NCBI GenBank assembly: GCA_013365325.1
Contig: JABVXV010000025.1
Location: 310,001 to 374,000, forward strand
DNA: 64,000 nt
Source: Dipetalonema caudispina
Taxonomy: Eukaryota; Nematoda; Chromadorea; Rhabditida; Onchocercidae
Reading direction: 5' to 3'
Every line of letters starts with the position of its first letter. The stretch's first letter is position 1. The translations under genes were made by a program, and so were the position numbers. Positions 1 to 12,088 of this stretch are shown piece after piece. The notes under the pieces are model-generated. The model had not been told where the DNA came from, searched no databases, and saw only the letters and a program-made list of their open reading frames with translations.

Positions 1-94
1 GCGGTCGTCGTTACTTCCCCTTACTGATCGCTTTTTTTTCAAACCGAATACTTATTTCTGGAACTGTATAATTACTTTTTATGTGCCATTTAAG

Positions 95-827
95 GTCTCG
101 GTTCATGTATCAGAATCATCCGATGAGGAAGCGGACGAAGAGTTCTTGCAAGTAGAACTAAGGACCAATGATGTTGAAAGTGGTAGTTCTTTAAGGGAAA
201 AGACGGATCAGAACAAACCACACGTCGATGAAATTGTTCCCATTTACCGACGTGATTGTCATGAAGAGGTTCACATTATTTTCATTACGATTTGAAACGA
301 AAAAGAATGAATGTATGAAGGGGTGACTGCTACACATGAAATGCGTTCGGTTTACTTACTGGAATCTAAAATTTTACCTATTCATGAGAAGTTTCAGTTC
401 AGTCACATAACGCTAATTGAATAATATATTTAATCTTCGTCTTGTGACTTCACTAATTCATCCGAGCATATCATGACTGTAGTGATATCTGCAGCATACA
501 TTTCCTGTCGTTTAATGAAGATCGACTTGTCTGGTCAAATTTGTCATTTATTTAAATAAATGGAATATGAATTTCCTTCAAAGTCCCTACAAATTTATTC
601 TATTCACAAATAATCAAAAACTGATTAGAAATAAAGCGCAAAGCGCAAATTGTATGCTAGACTTGATCTCCTAGTCGACGCCCAGTTCTTCCAATCCTTT
701 TCTTTTTAAGGTGTACGCTGGTAGTCATGTATATCCAGGACGAGGTGTATACCTATTGAAGTTTGACAATTCATATTCTTTGTGGCGGTCCAAAACGTTG
801 TATTATCGAGTGTATTACAGCAACTGA
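95..827 (+). CDS. ACBD3/GCP60-like Golgi protein, C-terminal part (5' end outside window)
   Basis: Two exons are seen, 95-268 and 711-827, giving 95 residues and a TGA stop at 825-827. Exon one opens after TTTAAG with an acidic run ([11 protein letters not shown]) and ends in [14 protein letters not shown]. Exon two opens after TTTTTAAG and reads [20 protein letters not shown], ending in YYRVYYSN. The joined tail closely matches the end of the GOLD domain of ACBD3 (GCP60) as I remember it, including the [12 protein letters not shown] core. In animals ACBD3 is a Golgi adaptor that binds giantin and PI4KB. The acyl-CoA-binding N-terminus should lie upstream of base 1. The donor after HEE (GTTCAC) is weak, but frame and family continuity fix the join. 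A candidate AATAAA lies at 1196-1201 and another at 2074-2079. Confidence 0.88.
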
Positions 828-3800
828 ACAGGTTATTTATTGGTATCAGTATTATTACCAGTAAGTTATCAAGAATAATCAAACAGGTGTCTAGTGAAGA
901 GCTGAATCTATGCAGAAATTTTTCGTTCCCTGCATGTATTAAACTGTCATCGAATAGGCATATAAATTTATCTATGCTACTGAATGATTTAAGTTACTCG
1001 TCTTTTATATTTTTAGCTCTAGTTTTCAACCTTAAGAATTTATAAATTCATCGATATTATTCTAAATTTATTGAACCGCTAGGGAAGTGTTTTGTGATGT
1101 TATCACGACAGTAATTTTTCGGAGAACTTGGTGTAGTTGGTTTGGAAAACATAACATTAAAATTAAAGAGAAAAGGATCTGAAGAAGATAGTGATAATAA
1201 AATGACTGCTGTAGCCACGTCCTTGTCGCACACTAATTCATTAATGATCTTTCATAGCCTCTATATCGTATAATTTCTTTTAAGTGTAGATTTGTATATA
1301 AGCACACCCAATACTGATATTTGTTATCTTAGAAAGCATACCACCGTGCCCTTTGAGTGCTACAGATTTTTTTTGACTTTTTTTTTCTCGGAATTAAAAA
1401 ATTCAGTGTTGTTTTAAAGCGGAATGGCATTTTCATGGAAATAGCACTTTGCATGGAGAAGTTTGAGATGAATTAAATTAGAAAGATCTGAAATATTTCT
1501 ACTCCAGAGAATGAGCATTGCTAGTTGTTTCAGAATAAAGATATATAACCAGTAGCATTCGATTAGGAAGTCTTTGAAGAATTTTTCTTTGCTTTACACA
1601 CAGCAGTACTAACTGCCGTTTGAACAATTTGTAATCTTTTAAGCTTTACATTCCAAAATGCCGTTGTTTTTATTTCATAGATCTTGGAAAATTCTTTCAT
1701 TTGTACTCAGGAAATGGGCAGCTGGGCATCTAATAGAGAAGTCATCATTGAAATGCAAAGTTCTTGTAAGAAAGACTGAGGTATCAGTTTTAAGGAAATA
1801 ATAATCATCATATTGAGTTTTGGTTTTTTAATAGATTACTTTTGAATTATTGCTCTTTTTCCAGAAGGTTCATGGTTTCTGCAAAACACCGCATTAAGTG
1901 ATGAGCAGTTCAGTTATCAGTATGAAAGCCATATCGACATCATTTTATTCTTTGTTGATGTTATTATTTATTTTTAATATGTTTTTGGAAGTATATTTTC
2001 TTTTTCATTTTCTGTACTGAATTGTAGTTGTAACAACTTTATAAATTATTAAATTGGGCAAAAATTAATGTTCAATAAAAGTTGCCAAAGATATAATCGA
2101 AAGGGAAGTCATTTAACCGAAAAATATAACGACTTAAAATTTAGATATCTTAGTGTATTTGTTACACAATAATGTATCGGATAGATTATGAACATTGTGG
2201 AAGTATCAACAGCGAGATTTAAATATATAGAAATTTGTGGTTATGTATGTAATCAAAAATTCAGAATAACAAATGTAGAATATATACATATAATAGAGAG
2301 AGAGAGAGAGAAGGAGAGCTTCGATCTGCTGATGCGAGCAGAAAAATGAAAAAATTGATTTCTATCAAGAAAAATATTCCAATTATTATTATGGTTATAT
2401 TTATTATTGTTAAACTTAATTTAGGTGCCAGTAGAGTTTTGTTTATTAGTAGGAATATAGTAAAGTGGTGTTTTTATATTGGTAATACCTTGTATTTGTT
2501 AAAGTAGTTTGAATTTTTAACTGCACTGATTTTCCTTTCATTTTTCGATCGTTAATTTTAATATGTAATATGAATCATTATTGGATATATTGATTACAGT
2601 GTCCACCATAAATAGGTACTGTAATCCTGCTTGCTGATAATTTTTCCCATTATATGGTTCACTTTCGGTAAATTTCAATTTAAAAATAAAGTATACTTTT
2701 TTTATTGTATTTCCTACCCTCTTTCTTTTCTCTTGCTTTGTGTAAGCTTAATAAAATTTATTTAGTATACTTGTTGCAGTTGCACTCTTTCTTCACCCTA
2801 AGTTTCTTCTTACAAAGTTTCTTTGCGGATGTATTTGATGCACACAGCACAGAACGGATATTTTGACGTACTGGAAAGATCCGAATAATCGACAAATCTG
2901 AGTTTTTTACAACAAATATTCAACTAGTACAATTTCATAGAAGCGTCGTATTGACCGATAACCACTAGAGCACTGATTTTCATGGTATTATGCTGATTGA
3001 TTTCGAAAGTGCTGTTTATGTTTGTGTAGGAGCGTAATTATAAATTTGATGTATCGTAAGTATGGTCTTTTATGTGAACACAATAGAGTATACCTTGATT
3101 CCAAGGACGCAGCTGTTTCCACCTTGTCGGAGATCCTTTTCTATGCCTTCCCTCTCTTTCCTTCATATAAATATGCATGCAATCAACTAATGATAATACC
3201 GTTTACCTGCTACTGTCAGCATATCTCATTTCTATATTTCTGGCTTTCTTATTCAGCGAAATTATATTCATCCGTTGTATCAATGCTAATCATTATTACT
3301 TATATTTTCTGGAATAAGGATTGAAGTAACCGGAAATTTCCCATCTTGTTATTAGATTATTGATTAAAGAACAATTCCGTGGTTAAAAAACTTTTGCTTT
3401 TCTCATATGTCGTCTTTTCGTACTCTTAATTCGATATTCAATAACTTCATTATTTGCATGGAATTCATTGGAGTATTGAAATATTAGTGAATCACAAAGA
3501 CATCTGTAAATTAGATAAGTTAAGTAATCATTTAAATAGAAATAGTTTTGGAAATGTTCCTCCTTCATGCCTCCTTTATGCCGTTTGAGCCAATTATGAG
3601 ATATTTAAAATTTTGGGTTAATTTCTAGGAAATGTTCCCTTAAAACTGTATTACGAATTGCGTTCTTTATTTATGAAGTGAAAAGTTATGATGCCATTTG
3701 ACTTGATTTCTTTTATATTCTACACATTGAGTATCGATAAATGGAAACGAATTGTACTATAAAATGGCTGATGCTAATATGGAGTGTTGTGATCGTTCAG

Positions 3801-6800
3801 ATTATCATAATCCATCTGTTGGAAGGGAATGGATACCTGTTTGAACAAATTAGTGCTTATTTCCTCTATAATTCTGTGATTAAATCATTTCGCACTGTTT
3901 GTGTGCTTCACAAATTGTTGCTGATAGGATATGTTAATATATGTATATGTTTCATTCTGTCAGATCATGTTCACTTGTTGATAATTACTTTTTTATATTT
4001 GATTTTATTTATTACCTTCTCATCATTCAACTCACAAATTATGTTCTCAGATATTACTTCTAATGTTTCCCTCATTCAGTAGAGCAATTTACTTCACCGT
4101 AGTTTTTCAATATGCGCTCATGGAAATAGATAAAATTAATTGGCGAAAAGCTATTAAATTGTTTACTACTTTTAAAGCAAGAAGATTGACCTATAATAAT
4201 ATTTGACCCTGCACGATTAAATTATATGGAAATAAAAAGATGTATGGTTCATCTTCACAAAAACTTTAAATGAGTAGTGACCTGAAAAAATGATTCACCG
4301 AAATACCTGTTTACATTGGAATTGATAGTAATTTGCGACAATGCAATTATAGCTAGTGGAAATAAATGTGCAAGTAATTTCGAAATTGAGTTTGATCAAA
4401 GAAATCATTGAAACTGAAATCGAAAAAGAAAATTAAAATTTTCTTCTCTTTTTTTCTTTTTGTATTTGAGCGATAATTTTACTCTTCCAGAGGGATGATT
4501 GATTGCATTTATTCAACAATTTTCAACAAACGTTTGAGGTAAATAGTTCGATGAAAAGAATGGGGAAATTGGGGGAATTGTTAACGGTACTCAAGCAAAG
4601 GAATGGTTTCCTTTTGATCATCAGCAATATAGTTCTCATGCTTCATTTCATTTTAGTTTAATGTTTGTGAAATTTTTTTCAAATCTCTCATCATCATTTT
4701 CATCAATCCTCTCATTAACTCTTTCCATACTATAATGTATACAGTAATTACACTCAAAAAAAATCAGACCAAGAAATCTATACTCATTCTCATCCTTTTA
4801 TCACACTAAATACTATTCCATACAAAAAAATTGATTTGCTACGATATCGATCGGCAAATCAACAGTATTTCACAACTAAGAATAATCTTTAGGTTGCCAT
4901 ATATCGATTTCAATTTATTTCATGTGAAAGTGTCATCTAGCTAATGCATACTGCTTTTCCCTCAGGCTATTTAAGTCAAACCAGCAATTATCTGATGATA
5001 TGAAAGTTCAACATGTGGACAGATTCCGTGGATATTCTACCTCACCACAATGTATTTCGGTTCTATTCATAGTTGTTTATATTTGCAATTTCGAATAATA
5101 AAAAAAAAAAAAGAAAAAAAAAACGATTAATATTGTAATTAGTGCTTACAAAGCGCAAAAGAACTTCCTAATAAGCAGTTATGACGCATGCAGTGGTCAT
5201 TCCATAATTGTTTCCCAAAAAATTTTGCAGAATGAAAAACTTCACTTATCAATTAATTGTGTTTCATTCTATCCTTTGTTTATTATTTATGTAACGGTTA
5301 AAATTCAAATCGTTTCTGCTAATTGTGGGACATTTTGGGACTATTTAAAAATAAGAAGAAATTTGCCGATAAATCACAAGTAGGGAAATACACATTTCTC
5401 GGAAATTGAGCAGTTCCAAAAATATGCCGGAAATTTAAAATATTCTACATTGAAAAGATACCTTCTGAATAACTTTTAACGATAACGATTGGAACCGATG
5501 AATTCCTATAGTTGGTGGAACTTTCAAGCCATATTTATACTTTTTTATCCACAGATTAGACTAAGATAAAGAAAGTTGATTCCGTTTCGGATCGTCTTCA
5601 TTTCCTTAATCAACTGAACACTATTTCGGTGAAAAATTAAATGGGAAGGAAAAAGTGAGATTTGAAAACATAATTTTTAAATAATACTGTGACACAGTTG
5701 CTATCTTGAGCAGTTATTGTTAATTCATTGAAATGAAGAGGACTTACTTTGCATACCCTACCTAATTAATTCATACATCTTAATCGCATTCTTTCGGATT
5801 ACTGCGACTTTTCTCAAGGGATAGAGTCGAATAATTCTTTTAGTCTTTATCATTCCAATGAAAATCAGTGTGAGGAAGTAATTGCAGTTCTGGTCAATGG
5901 TTTGTAAAATTGATGTATAAATGATACAGAGGATTTTATTTTATGAAGAGGAGAGTTTTTAATCGAGGACGAATTACTACCAGCTACTTCCTCTTTTGCC
6001 TGTTTTGGTTATGAAGTGCGATTTTATTATCTAATTTGAGATACGCAGTACTGCTCACTTGAATCAATTTAGCGGTTACTAATGAAAAAGCAGAATGAAT
6101 CTCATTTCATTCGTCTTAAATATTGCTGTTGCAAGATTAATTATTGGTTGAAAACTTGTGGATTTCTAGTTCCCAGATTTGAAGTTCGCAAACATTTCAA
6201 TCACAACTGAATAGCTATAATTACTAAGCTGGGAAAATCCTAAATTATTTTATTTTTAAATTTTACAGCTTCATAAAAAGTTCTCACTTTAAATTTGAAG
6301 CAAAAACTTTGCATGTAGTAATTGAATTGTGATGAGACTTGGTGTGATTTAGGCTAGACAAGATGAAAGCATATTGTCGTATACTGGCTAATGAACAGAA
6401 GGAGAGAAGTTATTCTGCTGGCAGATTTAGGATTTAAGATTCTTTCAAAGAAGCCAATAATCAGCAAATTTACAATTATTGAATAATTGAGAGTTGTCTG
6501 TAAGTTTTAGATGGTAATTCAGAAAAGCGACACTGAAATCCCTTTCTCAAAAAAAGGGAAATCCAATATTGAAATCCCTCAAAACTGTTTTTTGAGTAAA
6601 AATTTCGAAAGTGCAATATGATAGTCATCCCATATATATGGATTATAATTTTGTTACTAATAGGTGGGAAAAAAAATTGTTACCAAAAAGTTTGTTCCAT
6701 AGATTAAAATAGCTGGAAGATATCTAAATAATCTGAAAATTGCCAGAAATCAAGTATGAGTCAATTATTCCAGATATCTAAAATGTATTATCATTTCAAT

Positions 6801-9800
6801 TTTACTGATCGTTGAGGCGAGAAGAGTTACTCGTTAATGGTTTTTTATTAACGATTAGCTAAAGATTTTTATACTAATGTAGTTTTTCCATTCTTTTTAA
6901 TGCATAGATTGATTCATTTCATTTCTTGCCGAAAAAAGAGTGCTTGGATTGATATGTAATACTTTACATTCTCATTTTTATTTCAAATCCTTACTTCTAC
7001 TTCAAATTTTTATTTATACTCACTTATTCTTCATTTCAAATTTAGCCATTCTTTGCTGTGAGTGTTAAATTAGATGTTATTATTGCTTAAAATAGATCAA
7101 TTCATCTTGATTGATTCGTCTTCCGCTTGTCACAACAAATATTACTTTCGATGCAAAGTGAAATTGAGGAAGACATAGCGAGAATAACATGACGGATATT
7201 TGCAAGGGAAAAATTACAACAACTACTGAAAGGCTCTTTTTTATGGATGAAATTTCCTCTCGACTGCGGAACAACTGCAGATGATGTCAATCAATTTTCA
7301 AAAAAAAAAAAAAATTTGAACAATGGTGTTATTTACCCTAAACCGTTCCTAGACATTTCGACATGAATAGCCATCAGCGCAATTTTTAACAGAAATCAAA
7401 CTTAACATTTCCGATCAATTTGATTATTTTCCAACAACTACTTCCACTCTAAAAACTATCCCTACTCGATCTTTTCCATTTCCACAGGTACTGTGAGCAC
7501 ATGATATGATCATTTTTAAGTCCTAACTTCTTCGATTCCATTAATGATTTAATTCCTTTTTGTTCTTATCATCTGGCTTATTAAAACATTTTAGAAGCTT
7601 ATAATTATCTTTTATTAATGGTGAATTCAGTCGGTTTCTTATAAAAAGTGGTAGAGGTTTTTTACAGTTCAGAGGACTTAGTATCATAGCATAGCTTTTT
7701 GTACTCTCTCATCTCCTAAACACATTTAGCTATTTTTTAAAGCACTTATGGACATTTGAGCAAGCATGAATAATGATCAGAATCAATGAAGTAGCTTCGT
7801 TTTTAACATTTCAAAAAAAATAACAAAATCTTTGAATAAATTTGATTAAAAAAAGAAAAGCCAAGCTTGAACAAGTATTTGAAATCTTTGAACGATCCAA
7901 AGAAGTTAAAGTGAAGTCCATTTACTTACTAAATAATAATATTAATTAATAACTAAAAAATAACTACCAATAAAAATTAGTGAGATTTAATAAACAATTA
8001 GAATTGATCTGTTATTTGTAAAAAATAAATGAAAACAGATTAAAGAATAAAATTTAGTTTTGAACAAAAAAAAAAAAAACATTGATTCAATTCTGTTCCT
8101 CACTGTTAGTTACATTTGAATATGATCCATAATGATCAAATCTACAATTGCACCCATAATTGCTAAATGTTAATTAATTTATACTTCCAGAGAGTTTTCC
8201 AAGTTTATAATCAAAAATTGAGTTTAAAGTTCAAAGTTTGAAACTCTTTGCTAAGCTAGAATTATTAATTTTTCACTTGACAGTCTAATTATCAACAAAA
8301 ATTGCCATTGTCTTAAAAAAAATTGAACAAACGAAAGTTGATAGAGAATAAAATAGTCCTGAACCGTTCACTTTAATGACATAAATTTTGACGAATCAAT
8401 CCTGCTAGCCTAAAAATTATATTAAATTATAAAAATAACTAAAAAGCTTGAAATTAAAATTCTAAAAAGAGGACAACATGAAGACAATTCATATGACTAA
8501 ACCTATCATTTCTAAAAGAAACGATAATTGAATTTATGCTCCAATGAACACATAGTTAACTCATTTTATTTGAAGTTAAAATTCAAACTGAAACAAATCA
8601 ATCAATCCACAGCATTGTGTCACATTAAGTCCTTTATTATAGTAAATTGAAAAAATTGATATTAAATGCTTTGAATTTTCCCAATTTTCTCAACAATAGA
8701 TGGCCCTGAATCATTTACATACTTATTCATTTCACAGCCATCACTTCCCGTTTGTATAAATCATTTCTATTTGTAATCAAATTTATTTTTTGCATCTCTT
8801 GTTTGGAGAATTCTTCCTTCGTATCTAAATCTTCACAGATGTTCGTATAAATGGTTATCTTTGACTGATTACATGGATACTTTTTCTATAAATACATATA
8901 AAAGTGGTGAACATTTCAATTTGCAACATTGATCAACCGTATTCATCTGTTGCTGAGATCCATTTTAATCGAAATGTGATTATTTTGATTATACATTAAA
9001 ATATTTTAAAAACGACAAGCAAAAGCTTATGACTTCTAATCATAGTTACTATTTTGGTGATGCCTAGGTCTTATTTACCTTCTAATATGTAGGCTTTTAC
9101 TTATTCATTACTTTTTTGATTCTTTAGGCATTTTTTCCTCTCTCTCCCTCTTCTTCAATTTTTACATTTCCTTCCACTAAACTCTATTTGTCACCGAATA
9201 ACTGTTGGAGTGGAGGAAATTTTCAACATTCTAATAGGCTACAATTATATAATTATACGAGCAGTGATGGGCCTATTTTCGGTCATTCGGCCAACCAACT
9301 TCACATTTATGTTGATTGACATCTCATCATGAAATCACACTTAAACTGCTAACTGCCCCTTCTATTCCTATATTGTGACAGTTATTTCTCTGAATCTTTG
9401 CTATCTTCTGATTGTTTTACTTTTCTTCAAAATGTACCCATTTCATTCATTTAGTACCCTCTATACTAATACAGAAAGAGGATGTAGATGGATTATTAGC
9501 AAGCAGATAAATCGAAGTATAGAAAGTAGACCGTAAAGTTTAACGAAGGTCGATTGAAAAGAATTGCATAGCAGTGATTCTCCAAAGATCCGAAAATGAA
9601 ATGAAAAGTATATTTCTATTTTTCCTCACATCAATGATATTTGATGTTTCATAAACCTCTGATCAAACGTTTTTAGAGTATTTCATTTTCTTCCTGGATT
9701 CTGAATCCAAATAAATCAGACGCTATAAAACTGTTCATTTTCATTCACTCTTACTTTCCAAATTTACTCATTTATCCATCTAATACGAATTTCGTAATTT

Positions 9801-9921
9801 TGATCCACCTGAATATAATGACAATTTGTTGTTTAAGTTATGACATCCTCTTTAGATATATAAAGAGGACAATGTTTTTGTAATCAGTAAAAAGTAACAG
9901 TTCAAAAGTGATATTACAGGT
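828..9921. other. Long AT-rich non-coding stretch
   Basis: No exon with recognisable protein content was found on either strand over about 9 kb. The first 1-2 kb probably includes the 3' UTR of the ACBD3-like gene. The rest holds short homopolymer runs (A tracts near 5100-5123, 7299-7313 and 8067-8079) and a short GA repeat near 2295-2312. The open frames that exist (for example 3741-4082) are low-complexity, hydrophobic and lack splice context. Just before the next gene there is a TATATAAA box at about 9857-9864. Confidence 0.5.
9918..9921 (+). promoter_or_regulatory. Probable SL trans-splice acceptor of the first Ly-6-like gene
   Basis: The sequence ATATTACAG ends at 9919, two bases before the ATG at 9922. 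No open frame lies upstream of it. A short 5' leader behind an isolated acceptor is the usual nematode trans-splicing arrangement. This is inferred from sequence only. Confidence 0.45.
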
Positions 9922-10587
9922 ATGACAATTTACGTATTATTGCTAATTTTATCGACATTATCAACTGTTGGAGCAATTCAATGTTATTCAGGAAATCAGT
10001 TACAGATTACAGAATGTCCGAGTATCAATTGTATCAAGCATTCACTTGGTTTTGATACGGTATTTGTCTAGTTTACTTTATCTCTTGGAATTTTTAAACA
10101 CCTCATCAATGTTATTATTAATTAAGCAGTTTTTATTCTAGTTGATAAAATTTGCATATTAGTCACTGATTTTCACAATTTAACAGCATTACCAATATAC
10201 CTATCAAAACATTTTCTTATTCCATTTGAATTTCACAGATGAATCATCCCATTTCATTATTTGATAATCATGATAAATTATTTGATAATCACAATTTGTA
10301 AGAAATTAAAGACATTTATTTTTCTGTGGTATGAACTTTAAATTCATATATTTATAAAATGTTCAAAAGTTGAAGGCACAGTATTTCTTCAGGCAAGGTA
10401 TTGTGATGGTACTGGTGGATCATCGATCTGTCAAACATATCGTATATTTGAAACCTGTGAAACAATCCCTAACCTGGGTCATATATGTTGCTGTTCCAGT
10501 AACCTTTGCAATTCTGCTCAGTCTATTTTCATATCCAAAATTCTTTTATTAACATTGGCTTTTTCATTGTTAAAAATAATAGTGTGA
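9922..10587 (+). CDS. Small secreted Ly-6/three-finger-like protein, probably GPI-anchored
   Basis: Two exons, 9922-10059 and 10393-10587, join in phase 0 (GATACG^GCAAGG) to give 110 residues. Residues 1-18 form a signal peptide (MTIYVLLLILSTLSTVGA). The mature part starts at QCYSG and carries cysteines in the Ly-6/three-finger order, finishing with the diagnostic CCC-SSNLCN. A hydrophobic tail (residues about 91-110, FISKILLLTLAFSLLKIIV) suggests a GPI-anchor signal. ATTACAG lies two bases before the ATG, a likely trans-splice acceptor. A TATA-like box lies about 60 bp upstream, and AATAAA lies at 10851-10856. Nematodes carry many such small cysteine-rich surface or secreted proteins, and the specific ligand cannot be told. 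A second member lies at 17233-18065, same strand and similar architecture but low sequence identity. Confidence 0.75.
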
Positions 10588-12088
10588 TGTGATTTATTTG
10601 AATGTTACTATTACTTTTGAACATAATAGGATTTTGTATGCAAATATTCATTTAATCATTATTTTATTAATAATCATGAAAAACTTAATTTTCAGTATTT
10701 TATCGATTTAAAGTAGACTGATATGCACTGGTAAGCTAACATTTATTGTCAACTCAGAATTTAACATATTTTACTTTAATGTAATCAATGCTAACAAATA
10801 AGTTTTATTTACAGATTAGTGTGCATTTCCTATTTTTTGAATAATTCGAGAATAAAAATTTGCATTATTGGGAATAATTCATTGAAATTTTGGCTGTGCA
10901 TTAATTCTTATTCCTCTTTGGTGACTAACAAAAATTAATCATCGTATACAAAAAATTGCCCGATTGAACTGAAGTGAATTTACGTTTAATTGATGGAAAT
11001 TCAGATTGAATTTATTTCACTTTAGGAATGATACCTTATTACTATTTGGGAATAATTTTAAAAATATCGGAAGATTAATTCTTGACCTTGCAATTCATAT
11101 AATAATTTTCTTCTATCAAGCGAATATTTGAGTAATAGCTGCAAAAATGCAAAATTTAAAGCCTTATTAGTTGCCGTTTAAATTTTTGAGTAAGTAATGA
11201 TTTCTTTTTCTTTAAATACTCTAAATTTTTATTTACGAATGTAATTTTTTTAGTAAACTTTATGGAATTCTACATACGTTATCCTTAACGAAACTATTTG
11301 CTCTTCTCATAGATTAAAAATTTTAAAACTTTAACCCTTTGTGCTTAGCTCGAATTTCTTCATTTATTGTTTTACATTTTTTTTTTCAGCATAATGTAAA
11401 GTTTTGCAAATCGTACTTAGATGGTAACTATCCAGGAGTCTTACGACGGAAATTTTCGAATTCTAATGAGCCTTAGACCTCAGGTAGTAAAATATATGCT
11501 AACTAATCGAATAAGCTAGTAAAGGGGAAAATTTGGGAAAAAAAGCAACGCTAAATATTTTGTGAGAATGAGAGGAAATTAAATTTCTACTCAATGTCTA
11601 CTTTTCATACACATCACCACTAACAAATCCTTTTCTGATTTCCATCGCTATATGTTAATTGCTTTATAGAATGATTTTTTATAATATATTTATAATTAGC
11701 ATAAAATTTCCATACAAATGGATAACATTTCTTTCTTTGACTTTCATTGTAAGTTTTTTATTTGCTCTTTAAAGCTGCCGTATCTTCGATTTCTTCTCGC
11801 GAATTTTCCTGTTTTACGTTCAAAGTACCACTCGTAATTTTACGAATTAAACTTAAACAGTTAGTAATGTAACAAAACAGAAAACAATCTTAAGAGTTTC
11901 TCTTAGCTTCTTTTGGAAAAAGTAGTAGAATAATTACCAGCCATGCTTTGATGAAAAAATCGAAAAATACTGAAATTCAATTTAAAATTGAGAGAAAGTG
12001 GAAGTTGTCCAACTAACTAGCTTACATCATTTTGCGCTCGAATAAATGTGAAGCACATTTAATAGATGGAACAATCTGTTCAGGATCG
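10588..12088 (+). other. Intergenic; one orphan exon-like segment at 11391-11481
   Basis: Mostly AT-rich sequence, including the 3' UTR and AATAAA of the Ly-6-like gene. One strong acceptor (ten T residues then CAG, ending at 11390) is followed by a short open frame, about 29 codons with one CKSYLDG segment, ending at a TAG near 11474. It cannot be joined to either neighbour and may be a relic exon or chance. Confidence 0.3.
12079..12088 (+). promoter_or_regulatory. Candidate trans-splice acceptor upstream of the disordered-protein gene
   Basis: CTGTTCAG ends at 12083, five bases before the ATG at 12089. The following 30-base exon ends at a good donor (GAA^GTAAGG) in phase 0. This pairing is the reason for choosing this start over an unseen upstream exon. 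Confidence 0.35.

Noticed and set aside
3741..4082. 113-codon plus-strand frame rich in Ile, Leu and Phe
   Set aside because: Composition of AT-rich DNA, no splice partner, no family signal, far from any gene.
7080..7290. Two overlapping minus-strand frames of about 60 codons
   Set aside because: Isolated, no acceptor or donor in phase, no recognisable content.
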